A stretch of DNA of 29,882 nt, from positions 1 through 29,882 of the IMG/VR virus record IMGVR_UViG_3300036398_001717; one strand, given 5' to 3'. Source of the DNA: a virus. Made by a program: the position numbers and the translations under genes. Position 1 is the first letter of the stretch. Each line of letters opens with the position of its first letter. Below are positions 21,356 to 27,741 of the stretch, one piece after another. A model generated the notes under the pieces. It was not told where the DNA came from. It saw only the letters and a list, made by a program, of their open reading frames with translations, and did not search any database.

Positions 21356-21378
21356 TGAGCAAGATTTAAAAAGGCTCA
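21356..21378 (+). ncRNA. 23-nt 3'-UTR stem-loop, copy 5
   Basis: TGAGC/GCTCA arms, inner TTTAAAAA; 10 nt after the stop and 3 nt before the tRNA. Confidence 0.65.
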
Positions 21379-21381
21379 TCT

Positions 21382-21455
21382 GATTCCATAGATCAATTGG
21401 TTAGATCGCTACCCTGTCACGGTAGAGGTTGCGGGTTCAAGTCCCGTTGGAATCG
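21382..21455 (+). tRNA. tRNA-Asp (GTC)
   Basis: Full cloverleaf: acceptor GATTCCA/TGGAATC, anticodon stem CTACC/GGTAG with loop CTGTCAC, T-arm GCGGG-TTCAAGT-CCCGT, discriminator G. CCA is not encoded. It lies in the same transcript as the DUF932 gene, so it needs processing out. Confidence 0.95.
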
Positions 21456-21482
21456 CTGAGCGTAAATGGGGCCCCGAGGAAA

Positions 21483-21498
21483 TGTGATGCAGGTCACA
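21483..21498. promoter_or_regulatory. CRP/GlxR-like site, perfect arms
   Basis: TGTGA-TGCAGG-TCACA, about 110 nt upstream of the start at 21601. Confidence 0.6.
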
Positions 21499-21565
21499 TA
21501 ACATTTCTAACTAAATAACTTTACGAACCAAATGAGATTTCCCCTAAAATTTCTTTACGATAGAG

Positions 21566-21594
21566 TTGACTTTTTCCCCAAACTATGCGACAAT
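21566..21594 (+). promoter_or_regulatory. Sigma-70-type promoter, leaderless
   Basis: TTGACT-N17-GACAAT, ending 6 nt before ATG 21601. Confidence 0.6.
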
Positions 21595-21600
21595 TAATAT

Positions 21601-21768
21601 ATGACCCAAACAAAAATGAATACCATAAACGACCTAATAAATGAAATATATGAAAGCAATTATTCTCACCTAGAGTTTGAAGAAAATATGGGTGGAGAGC
21701 CTTGCGACTGCTACATACATACTACACTAAACACTATAGCATTTTATGCTGGGATTGAGGTAGAATAA
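21601..21768 (+). CDS. Small acidic protein (55 aa)
   Basis: Leaderless start. NDLINEIYESNYSHLEFEEN is acidic and helical, then a CDC motif. TAATG-coupled to the next gene. It heads the operon running to 24288. Confidence 0.6.
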   Translation: MTQTKMNTINDLINEIYESNYSHLEFEENMGGEPCDCYIHTTLNTIAFYAGIEVE

Positions 21769-21926
21769 TGCTAGGTTATACTAAAGAAGATTTAGATAAT
21801 ATGATGACTGCCGTTTGGTCTGCCAAGACTACTGTTGATTTTAATAATGATCCTTGGCTACACGACCATCTACAAATGGCTGGGGATTTTCTTAATGGCC
21901 TATGGGCAGAAGGGTATTTTGACTAA
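21768..21926 (+). CDS. Small acidic protein (52 aa)
   Basis: TAATG at both ends. DDLDNM-type acidic helices and NDPWLHDHLQMAGDFLNGLW. Unknown. Confidence 0.6.
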   Translation: MLGYTKEDLDNMMTAVWSAKTTVDFNNDPWLHDHLQMAGDFLNGLWAEGYFD

Positions 21927-22156
21927 TGTGGAGTAAGTATACTTTTGTATGTGACCCTGATGAATGTGATGCCCTGGTAGAGTTTACTGCTAGGGATGGC
22001 TTTGACTTTCCCCTGGGTGTTGTGGAAATGAAGTGCCCTTGTGGTAGGATGTTAAACTATATTAGTTACGAAGGGGCTCACCCACCAATCATTACAGATG
22101 TGAGTAAGATCACACCACGAGAAGTTGTAAAAATTAACTCCAACCCTTATACTTAA
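21926..22156 (+). CDS. Zinc-ribbon-like protein (76 aa)
   Basis: C9 and C14 pair with KCPCG at about 36-40 for one zinc. A perfect CRP-like palindrome lies inside the gene at 22099-22114. Unknown function. Confidence 0.6.
   Translation: MWSKYTFVCDPDECDALVEFTARDGFDFPLGVVEMKCPCGRMLNYISYEGAHPPIITDVSKITPREVVKINSNPYT
22099..22114. promoter_or_regulatory. CRP/GlxR-like site inside a gene
   Basis: TGTGA-GTAAGA-TCACA, perfect arms, about 80 nt before the next gene; no good promoter seen between. Confidence 0.45.
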
Positions 22157-22182
22157 TATATACCTACAAACAAAGGAAAGAT

Positions 22183-22422
22183 ATGACCCTAGAAACAGAT
22201 ACAATGTCAGACCCAATGCTACAACCCTACTACTCTTGCGACCTTAGTATTTCTATTGTCAATATTGAGGCTAAGAATATACATCACGCAGAAGCCGTTA
22301 TGCAAACCTTCATAGATAGCATATCTAAGATAATGGAAGAAGAAGTCCGTTGGGACGAGGCTGATTGGGAAGTAATGGAAAATGTCTACCTACCTGAATT
22401 AGGTGAGTGGCACACACGATGA
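22183..22422 (+). CDS. Small protein (79 aa)
   Basis: Pattern beta (YYSCDLSISIVNIEAKN), helix (HHAEAVMQTFIDSISKIMEE), acidic tail. AAAGGAAAG ribosome site. ATGA overlap with the next gene. Confidence 0.6.
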   Translation: MTLETDTMSDPMLQPYYSCDLSISIVNIEAKNIHHAEAVMQTFIDSISKIMEEEVRWDEADWEVMENVYLPELGEWHTR

Positions 22423-22580
22423 ATTTAGAAACTTTCAAAGAGTATCTAAACATACATAAGATATCCTTGCAACAGGATTTGGAGAAGATTGACTATGTTA
22501 ATAGTCATCACTTCTATAGAGTCAAAGAGGCTGAGATTGCTTTATGTGAACATATGCTAGGAGTCATAGATGAGCACTAA
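22419..22580 (+). CDS. Small helical protein (53 aa)
   Basis: ATGA-coupled; all-helical with KISLQQDLEKIDYVNSHHFY. Overlaps the following gene by 11 nt. Similar in pattern to the 50-aa product at 23161. Confidence 0.55.
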   Translation: MNLETFKEYLNIHKISLQQDLEKIDYVNSHHFYRVKEAEIALCEHMLGVIDEH

Positions 22581-22821
22581 GTATCCCTTCATACCGCCGC
22601 ATTTGGAAAAGGGCTTAGAGGACCTCTCAATACCCTTAATTGATCTAATGCACGGACACCTCAAGGTTGAAATGCTTGAGTGTGAGGAGAAGTTGGAGAG
22701 GGCTACCTCCCACGCTGACGAATATGAGTGGCTTGAGGGATATATGCAGGCCTTGACAAATATGTATTGCTTGACGTATAATTTATCTATAGACAGAAAG
22801 CACCTAGAGGAGACCCAATGA
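22570..22821 (+). CDS. Small helical protein (83 aa)
   Basis: EMLECEEKLERATSHADEYE and LEGYMQALTNMYCLTYNL: a helical hairpin. The pattern E...EGYMQAL resembles the QGFVDGL segment of the 69-aa product at 22952, so they may be related. ATGA overlap follows. Confidence 0.6.
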   Translation: MSTKYPFIPPHLEKGLEDLSIPLIDLMHGHLKVEMLECEEKLERATSHADEYEWLEGYMQALTNMYCLTYNLSIDRKHLEETQ

Positions 22822-22955
22822 ACGACGAAGTAAGACAACTGCTTAACAGAGAAAAGCCCACTAAAGTAAAGAAATGTGTTGAGTGTGGATACATTCTAAC
22901 TGATAAGATTATTCCTGATAACTGCCCTCAATGCAAGTTGGCGGTCATCAAATGA
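22818..22955 (+). CDS. Zinc-ribbon peptide (45 aa)
   Basis: CVECGYIL and CPQC form a canonical single zinc ribbon with a basic N-terminal arm (REKPTKVKK). Coupled by ATGA on both sides. Confidence 0.65.
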   Translation: MNDEVRQLLNREKPTKVKKCVECGYILTDKIIPDNCPQCKLAVIK

Positions 22956-23161
22956 CCCCACAAGAAATGCTAGAGCAGATGATTGACAAGGCTACTTTAG
23001 ATTTCCTAGAGGTAGCCAAGGCAGAAGAAGATGATGACTATTCAGATGCAATGGTATCTATGGAGCGAACTGAAGCCCAAGGGTTTGTTGACGGTTTGTC
23101 AGTGGCATACCATATAATTTATGATAAGGAATACATCTCACCTGTTTCATTGGAGGAATAA
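22952..23161 (+). CDS. Small helical protein (69 aa)
   Basis: ATGA-coupled start; acidic helices around EEDDDYSDAMVSMERTEAQG and FVDGLSVAYHII. Possibly related to the 83-aa gene upstream. Ends TAATG. Confidence 0.6.
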   Translation: MTPQEMLEQMIDKATLDFLEVAKAEEDDDYSDAMVSMERTEAQGFVDGLSVAYHIIYDKEYISPVSLEE

Positions 23162-23313
23162 TGAAAGACCTACTTGACTTTGTCAATTCACGAATCGATG
23201 ACCTTACACAAAAACGCAGAGAATACCAAGACGGTGGTGACTACGAGATGGATGACTATCTTGCTGGTGCCATCGACGCTTACGACATTGTTAGGATGAA
23301 GATTGATGGATAA
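23161..23313 (+). CDS. Small helical protein (50 aa)
   Basis: TAATG-coupled. FVNSRIDDLTQKRREYQDGG then DYLAGAIDAYDIV: helical hairpin like its neighbours. Unknown. Confidence 0.6.
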   Translation: MKDLLDFVNSRIDDLTQKRREYQDGGDYEMDDYLAGAIDAYDIVRMKIDG

Positions 23314-23752
23314 TTTTATTGAGATGGATTTTGATGAGTGGTGTGATACATACAAGCCAATCAAAAATCATATAGATACAAATGCATCATTTGATGGAAC
23401 AATGTTTGAAACCTATGGTGATGAGTATGAGTTTGTAAAAGCACAGGACGAGAATCGTATCTGGATGTATGGAGATGGGGACGACGGTGGAAGTTATATC
23501 TGGTCTGGTTGGGGCTTTATTAATAGGATTGGTTATTTTATCACTGATAAACCTTTCCCAAATGATGTGACCATTCAAATCAGAGTCAGTCACAACTGGT
23601 TCTACTGTGAGAATTGTAGCGCTGAGTTTGAGGACCCTGATAATATAGTTAGAGATGCATTCGATGAGCACGATTTGGAAAAGTGCCCTGAATGTGCTAC
23701 CCTTGAAGAGATAACCCTGGTAGGACTGGAGAATAGAAATGCCAATGTTTAA
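23306..23752 (+). CDS. Phage protein with C-terminal zinc ribbon (148 aa)
   Basis: ATG inside the previous gene's end. N-terminal beta-rich domain with a DGDDGGSYIWSGWGFINRIG stretch, then FYCENC...CPEC about 30 residues apart. Acidic overall. It overlaps the next gene. Unknown function. Confidence 0.65.
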   Translation: MDNFIEMDFDEWCDTYKPIKNHIDTNASFDGTMFETYGDEYEFVKAQDENRIWMYGDGDDGGSYIWSGWGFINRIGYFITDKPFPNDVTIQIRVSHNWFYCENCSAEFEDPDNIVRDAFDEHDLEKCPECATLEEITLVGLENRNANV

Positions 23753-23918
23753 GATTGAGGCCACACGAGAAACCCACTATGATTTTGAGATTGAAGCGGA
23801 CACTGAAGAGGAAGCGATTGCAGAGATCGAAAGAATTGAGCGGGATGAAGATGTTGAAATATATGCCATTGACTGGTATCCTTTAGAAGTCCAATCGATT
23901 GAAGAAGAGGAAGAATAA
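23739..23918 (+). CDS. Acidic alpha/beta protein (59 aa)
   Basis: Starts within the end of the 148-aa gene. FEIEADTEEEAIAEIERIER is the helix of a small beta-alpha-beta unit, matching in style the C-terminal part of the 138-aa product at 19688 (VTVNARNEESAINAI). This recalls the DpnD/PcfM-like small domain, a weak resemblance. Confidence 0.55.
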   Translation: MPMFKIEATRETHYDFEIEADTEEEAIAEIERIERDEDVEIYAIDWYPLEVQSIEEEEE

Positions 23919-23919
23919 T

Positions 23920-24288
23920 ATGGGAGCAAGAATTAACTACGTATTCAAGGATGTTGAGGATGAGGCCTCTGTAGTGCTCTACAGCCATTGGGGAGAGACT
24001 GAGTGGCAGCGGGACCTAGCAATGGCCCTACAGCATTCAAAGCCTAGGTGGAGAGACTATGCCTACTTTAATCGTATGATGATTAGTTATCTTATTCAAG
24101 ACTCCGTCCTAGATGAGACAGGGTTTGGAATTTATGCAATCACTGGAAATAACTTTGAACTAGGTGAGACCACAGTGGTAGTTGACGTTGCTAAAGAGAA
24201 CGTATACGAGGTGGGCTCAGATGTCAAGGTAGACTGGGATTCATTTATTAATGCATATGCCCCAAAGGTTTTGGTTGAGCAAATCTAG
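23920..24288 (+). CDS. Phage protein (122 aa)
   Basis: ATG chosen for GAGGAAG 8 nt upstream. MGARINYVFKDVED...VVLYSHWGETEW, then a helical block with HSKPRWRDYAYFNRMM and a beta-rich end. It looks like a conserved actinophage protein I cannot name. Last gene before a strong terminator. Confidence 0.65.
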   Translation: MGARINYVFKDVEDEASVVLYSHWGETEWQRDLAMALQHSKPRWRDYAYFNRMMISYLIQDSVLDETGFGIYAITGNNFELGETTVVVDVAKENVYEVGSDVKVDWDSFINAYAPKVLVEQI

Positions 24289-24311
24289 GGAGTGGGTCCC
24301 CTAGAATAACA

Positions 24312-24356
24312 GGGTGGGGCGTAAGACCTGCAGTCTTGCGCTCCCCCTACTTTTTT
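24312..24356 (+). terminator. Strong intrinsic terminator
   Basis: GCGTAAGAC/GTCTTGCGC stem (one G-T pair), extended by GGG/CCC, 5-nt loop, then CTACTTTTTT. Ends the 21601-24288 operon. Confidence 0.85.
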
Positions 24357-24358
24357 GG

Positions 24359-24364
24359 TATAAT
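24359..24364 (+). promoter_or_regulatory. -10 box
   Basis: TATAAT immediately after the terminator; leader about 11 nt with GGAGGAG to ATG 24382. Confidence 0.5.
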
Positions 24365-24381
24365 GAAATGGAGGAGTAATT

Positions 24382-24627
24382 ATGGCTTATTCAATTAGAC
24401 GAAGCGAAGCAAGCAAAACAAAAGAAACACGAGCAGCGGAACAACTTGGCAGACTCCTTACCCAAGATTTTGCGGTAGACTTAGAAAGAGTAGGATTTTA
24501 CTTAGTAAGAAATCTACCCTTAATTAACTATCACAGGTTTGAAGTAATGAGCCTCTCAGCAATGGAAGAGTATGATAAACTTATGGTAGAGATGAAAGGA
24601 CCACACAATGGCAACACTCGCAGATAA
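24382..24627 (+). CDS. Small basic protein (81 aa)
   Basis: N-terminal basic helix (IRRSEASKTKETRAAEQLGR) suggests nucleic-acid contact. GGAGGAG 7 nt before ATG. Overlaps the next gene by 20 nt. Confidence 0.65.
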   Translation: MAYSIRRSEASKTKETRAAEQLGRLLTQDFAVDLERVGFYLVRNLPLINYHRFEVMSLSAMEEYDKLMVEMKGPHNGNTRR

Positions 24628-24919
24628 AGCAGGAATCCTAGGACAACTATGGATCGAATTTAGAGAAGACCCAGACTTCAAGAATTTTGTGGAGTATAAC
24701 GACATCGGTTTGCCAATGGCATATATGATGGCACAGGGTTTGGTTAAAGAAGCAACACCACTTGGCGAACAGTATATTGAAGAAACATTTGATATGCTTA
24801 TCGGTTTGCTAAAGGTTGAAGAATCAGAAGTAGATGAACTTGAAGAAATTGAATTAGGGTTCTTGCTACAATTTGCATTCAACAAAAAGAAAGACGACGA
24901 GGAAACCCCAGGCCTGTAA
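24608..24919 (+). CDS. Acidic helical protein (103 aa)
   Basis: All-helical (ILGQLWIEFREDPDFKNFVE, IEETFDMLIGLLKVEESEVD). The basic/acidic pair with the gene before it might form a complex; both unknown. Its stop codon is within the terminator hairpin. Confidence 0.65.
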   Translation: MATLADKAGILGQLWIEFREDPDFKNFVEYNDIGLPMAYMMAQGLVKEATPLGEQYIEETFDMLIGLLKVEESEVDELEEIELGFLLQFAFNKKKDDEETPGL

Positions 24920-24930
24920 AAAGGCTGGGG
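24906..24930 (+). terminator. Hairpin overlapping stop codon
   Basis: CCCCAG-G-CCT pairs with AGG-CTGGGG with one bulged G; then AAATCCCC. No U-run. Confidence 0.5.
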
Positions 24931-25107
24931 AAATCCCCGAGGATTCAGACAAATCGGACATCTTCAAACCATGGTATTTTTTGCCAACTATATTACGAAG
25001 GGGCTAAAAATTTCCCAGATCGTAGCATAAAAAGATTACGATGTCAAACCTTATTTCCCCAAACCTTATACCATACAAACCTTGGTTTGTCAAACCTTAT
25101 ATCCTGG

Positions 25108-25113
25108 TATAAT
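25108..25113 (+). promoter_or_regulatory. -10 box of a leaderless promoter
   Basis: TATAAT ends 6 nt before ATG 25120; TTGTCA lies 15 nt upstream (25087 region). Confidence 0.55.
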
Positions 25114-25119
25114 ATTCTT

Positions 25120-25380
25120 ATGAGTCCACACAATCATGCAAGGTTTAATGGGTCAAATGTTAATAGCCCTTCCTCATATCATAGTGGACAGAATGAATTA
25201 GGTTTGGCTATGGAAAGATTGCTCAATAGATCCTATAAGGGTTTGTATAAGTATAGTGGTTTGTATGCCTTCTTTAACTCCCGCCTTTTTTCCAGGGGAC
25301 TTACAGCAGAAAAACTATCTGACTTCAATAAGATGTATACCATATACACTAATAAAGAAGCAGAGATTACGAAGAGATAA
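25120..25380 (+). CDS. Small basic protein in the origin-like region (86 aa)
   Basis: Start set by the leaderless spacing. Ser/Asn-rich start, then basic Tyr-rich helices (LLNRSYKGLYKYSGLYAFFN). It lies between repeat clusters, so it may bind this region, as replication initiators or repressors often do; no motif proves it. It even contains GGTTTG words in its coding sequence. Confidence 0.55.
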   Translation: MSPHNHARFNGSNVNSPSSYHSGQNELGLAMERLLNRSYKGLYKYSGLYAFFNSRLFSRGLTAEKLSDFNKMYTIYTNKEAEITKR

Positions 25381-25808
25381 TTCTTTTCCAGTTTCAAACC
25401 TTTTTCCTGATTTATAAAACCTTTATATATTTTTATTGAGGTTTGTCGACATTTTCTCCTATTTTTGGGAGATTTTTTTATGGGGTTTTGGGCTTGACAA
25501 ACCCTGTTTCAGGGTATATAATGCCCAAATAAAGATTACGAAGGTTTGACAAATTTCCCCAATTGTGGTATAAGCAGGCTATGCAGGATATAAAGGTTTG
25601 GAGGTTTGAGGTTTGGCCGTCAGAAAGATTACGAGCCCCCTCTATAAAAGCGTTCCATTCTCCACTATCCTCCACTCTACTCCACTTCTAGAATGTTAAA
25701 CAATACAATCAGTAAGATTATTCTGTGGATAAACCTGTGGATAACTATAAAAAATATGATCAAACCATCATATCAAACCTGTGGACAACTCTTTGATATA
25801 ATGGACAT
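25381..25808. other. Gene-free repeat region
   Basis: 428 nt with GGTTTG in triple array at about 25593-25615, GATTACGA at 25534 and 25627, a TTGACA motif at about 25494, and the DnaA-box cluster from 25724. No gene seen. Confidence 0.6.
25797..25802 (+). promoter_or_regulatory. -10 box of a leaderless promoter
   Basis: TATAAT ends 6 nt before ATG 25809 and lies just past a DnaA-like box. Confidence 0.55.
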
Positions 25809-25931
25809 ATGGACAAACCAGAGTATGATTCATTAGGTAAATTATGGAAAGATGCACCAGATTGGTGTGATGATTGTGTAGCAAATCCAGGAGAAACCTG
25901 TCCTGAATGTGGATATACACATAACTGCTAA
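25809..25931 (+). CDS. Cys-rich 40-aa peptide
   Basis: Leaderless start. CDDC, CPEC and a final Cys (GYTHNC) give a compact zinc knuckle. It sits between DnaA-like boxes. Unknown. Confidence 0.55.
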   Translation: MDKPEYDSLGKLWKDAPDWCDDCVANPGETCPECGYTHNC

Positions 25932-26064
25932 CCTGTGGATAACTCTAAAATCCAGGGGGATATCAAACCCTGTTACTGTGGATATGGGGGATATGGGGCT
26001 ATATGGGGTTTATATCTTATACTAGGGATTACGATCATCTCTTATGCTCCCCCGCAAAATAGGC

Positions 26065-26070
26065 TATACT
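26065..26070 (+). promoter_or_regulatory. -10 box of a leaderless promoter (GTG start)
   Basis: TATACT ends 6 nt before GTG 26077. Confidence 0.55.
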
Positions 26071-26076
26071 TGGTAG

Positions 26077-26694
26077 GTGGATTTTACATTTGGGATTACG
26101 ACTGACTACAAGAATGTAGATCGTCTGCTTGACACAATTAGAAGCATAAAGTCTTTGAGGATACCTAACTATGAGATTTTAATCATTGGTCCTGCCCATA
26201 GCCAGATAGATCCAGATGTAATCCAAATACTATTTGACTCACCTACCCCTATGTGGATAACCAAAAAGAAAAATATCTTATCCAAAAATGCCAAATACGA
26301 AAATGTTATTTTGATGCACGACTACTTTATATTTGATCATAAGTGGTATTCTGCTTTTCTTGATTTTGGCAATGATTGGGATATCGCAACTAACACTCAA
26401 CTATACATTGATGGTTCTAGATATAGATATGATTGGGTTATCTGGGATCATCCTGAGATTCCTCGCTATACCCAGATACCAACTGATGACTGGTCTTTGA
26501 CCAAAAATATGTATATATCTGGATCATATATGATAGTCAAGAAATATGTTATGGAGCACCACCCACTTAATGAAAACCTCATATGGGATCAAAAAGAAGA
26601 TGTTGACTGGTCACTAAGAGTAAGAGATAGATACTCTATTGTATTTAACACTGAGGCTATAGTTAGACATAATAAGTATCATAGGTCATATTGA
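26077..26694 (+). CDS. GT-A-type (GT2-like) glycosyltransferase
   Basis: 205 aa. Residues 3-17 (FTFGITTDYKNVDRL) and YEILIIGPAH at about 33-42 are the first two Rossmann strands of GT-A enzymes, with VILMHDYFIFDHKWY at about 76-90 at the position of the DxD motif (here HDY). Late residues WDQKEDVDWSLRVRD carry the ED pair typical of the acceptor-side catalytic base. The GTG start is fixed by the promoter. Substrate unknown; third glycosyltransferase of the window. Confidence 0.65.
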   Translation: MDFTFGITTDYKNVDRLLDTIRSIKSLRIPNYEILIIGPAHSQIDPDVIQILFDSPTPMWITKKKNILSKNAKYENVILMHDYFIFDHKWYSAFLDFGNDWDIATNTQLYIDGSRYRYDWVIWDHPEIPRYTQIPTDDWSLTKNMYISGSYMIVKKYVMEHHPLNENLIWDQKEDVDWSLRVRDRYSIVFNTEAIVRHNKYHRSY

Positions 26695-26719
26695 CTTCCC
26701 CCGCCAAAACCGCTATACT
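26691..26719 (+). promoter_or_regulatory. Sigma-70-type promoter, leaderless
   Basis: TTGACT-N17-TATACT, ending 6 nt before ATG 26726; its -35 overlaps the previous stop codon. Confidence 0.75.
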
Positions 26720-26725
26720 AGATGT

Positions 26726-26932
26726 ATGATTAATATGGAAATACCTGACCCATTTGAGACCTTTGTAGCCAAGAAATATGCTAACGCTAAGGGTTTAGTC
26801 TATGACTTCTTTGCCAAAGAGTGGCACCTTAAAACAGCCTGCTGTGGCGAAGAACTGTATGCCCCAAGCAAAAAGATTATGAATAAAATTAGGCTATATC
26901 ATACTAGAAATGAGTGCATGGGTGGATACTGA
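26726..26932 (+). CDS. Small Cys protein (68 aa)
   Basis: Leaderless. LKTACCGEELYAPSKK then a basic helix and a late Cys. Overlaps the next gene by 23 nt. Unknown. Confidence 0.6.
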   Translation: MINMEIPDPFETFVAKKYANAKGLVYDFFAKEWHLKTACCGEELYAPSKKIMNKIRLYHTRNECMGGY

Positions 26933-27044
26933 ACAAACCTTCGACCAGGAGTTTAGCGTTGAAGAGATTACGAAGGCTATTGTAGATCAGGCTAAGGCTG
27001 ATATCAAGGCTAAGTTTGGTAACAAGAAAAGACATAGACAATGA
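26910..27044 (+). CDS. 44-aa helical peptide
   Basis: ATG inside the preceding gene; FSVEEITKAIVDQAKADIKA then a basic tail (KFGNKKRHRQ). Ends in ATGA overlap. Confidence 0.5.
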   Translation: MSAWVDTEQTFDQEFSVEEITKAIVDQAKADIKAKFGNKKRHRQ

Positions 27045-27142
27045 ACTGCCCTACCTGTAAAATGGATAAAGAAGATATCGAATACTGGGATAACCACCAG
27101 ACAATGAGTGATTATAGGGTGTGGTGTGCAAAAAGAATGTAG
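27041..27142 (+). CDS. 33-aa Cys peptide
   Basis: MNCPTCKMDKEDIEYW with C-x2-C and a late Cys. ATGA-coupled. It and the overlapping 47-aa frame may be two halves of one zinc-ribbon gene split by a frameshift. Confidence 0.45.
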   Translation: MNCPTCKMDKEDIEYWDNHQTMSDYRVWCAKRM

Positions 27143-27251
27143 CCATACTTGGTATATGCGTGAAGAAGGAATTCAATGCACTAAGTGCTTAATATTGTGG
27201 GATAGGAGTATGGATGAAGGAACCAAAGATTTCTCAAATGGACTGGCGTAG
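27108..27251 (+). CDS. 47-aa Cys peptide (GTG start)
   Basis: In the +1 frame of its neighbour: GCGVQKECSHTWYMREEGIQ followed by CTKC. Together with the upstream CPTC it would make a full two-pair ribbon. Confidence 0.45.
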   Translation: MIIGCGVQKECSHTWYMREEGIQCTKCLILWDRSMDEGTKDFSNGLA

Positions 27252-27339
27252 CCTAGGCTATTGGCCTGTGTATAAAGATGGAAAGAAAGTGTGGGTGCCT
27301 AAAAATGATAAATCATTCAACCAAGATACAGAGAACTAA
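27214..27339 (+). CDS. 41-aa peptide
   Basis: AGGAG 5 nt before the ATG. MKEPKISQMDWRSLGYWPVY is aromatic and basic. Overlaps both neighbours in other frames. Confidence 0.5.
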   Translation: MKEPKISQMDWRSLGYWPVYKDGKKVWVPKNDKSFNQDTEN

Positions 27340-27568
27340 GATCCTGCCATTACGATGGATAGGAAATATATGTGGAGAGTTTGCTGGCAATCATATAGTA
27401 AAGTGTGTTAATATGGACGAAGATGAAGAATATGGTTGGCGTTATAAATACCACGCAAAAATGTGGAAGTATCTTAACAAGCCTTACGAACTGTGGGGAA
27501 CTTATTACACTATAGATATGGCTGCATGGAAGAAAGAACTAACAGATATCGAGTCGCAAGACTCGTAG
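27278..27568 (+). CDS. Phage protein (up to 96 aa)
   Basis: The conserved-looking core is RWIGNICGEFAGNHIVKCVN then WRYKYHAKMWKYLNKPYELW. The start is uncertain: ATG 27278, ATG 27305 or ATG 27413, none with a good ribosome site. The W-R-Y-K-x-H-A-K motif looks functional, but I cannot name the family. Confidence 0.6.
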   Translation: MERKCGCLKMINHSTKIQRTKILPLRWIGNICGEFAGNHIVKCVNMDEDEEYGWRYKYHAKMWKYLNKPYELWGTYYTIDMAAWKKELTDIESQDS

Positions 27569-27618
27569 AGTTGTTCACCCCTCTCTATTTTGCGCCGAAC
27601 TTTAAACCATCTATATGC

Positions 27619-27624
27619 TATACT
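27619..27624 (+). promoter_or_regulatory. -10 box of a leaderless promoter
   Basis: TATACT ends 6 nt before ATG 27631. Confidence 0.6.
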
Positions 27625-27630
27625 TAAATT

Positions 27631-27741
27631 ATGAACTGTGAATATTGCGAAAGAGAAGCACTATATAATCAGCCACGCAAAGAAGATGGCCAGATCATAA
27701 GTGTATGCAAGAAACATTTTACAGCCGTCCAGCCGTCATGA
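27631..27741 (+). CDS. 36-aa zinc-knuckle peptide
   Basis: CEYC near the start and VCKKH later: C-x2-C / C-x2-H, a likely zinc site. Leaderless; ATGA-coupled to the next gene. Confidence 0.55.
   Translation: MNCEYCEREALYNQPRKEDGQIISVCKKHFTAVQPS

Larger units (their letters stand above)
25724..25942 (-). repeat. DnaA-box-like cluster
   Basis: TGTGGATAA at 25724, 25736 and 25934, TGTGGACAA at 25780, all in one orientation (complement TTATCCACA). TGTGGATAT at 25977 is a weaker copy. Confidence 0.65.
24960..26050. other. Candidate replication origin
   Basis: AT-rich and mostly gene-free except two tiny genes. Contains four perfect or near DnaA-box-like nonamers, about 20 CAAACC/GGTTTG words (including the palindrome ACAAACC-TT-GGTTTGT at about 25074) and five GATTACGA words. 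Repeat density far exceeds that of any other part of the window. Confidence 0.5.
25034..26973 (+). repeat. GATTACGA word family
   Basis: Exact copies start at 25034, 25365, 25534, 25627, 26037, 26094 and 26966, all on +. Near copies (ATTACGA) at 24992, 27349 and 28067. Some lie inside genes. Confidence 0.7.

Noticed and set aside
21462-21482. GGGGCCCC palindrome as terminator
   Set aside because: No loop-forming stem of useful length and no U-run; kept only as part of the repeated CCGAGG context.
23387-23988. Minus-strand frames of 79-125 codons
   Set aside because: Antisense to well-coupled plus-strand genes; no ribosome site or promoter at their starts.
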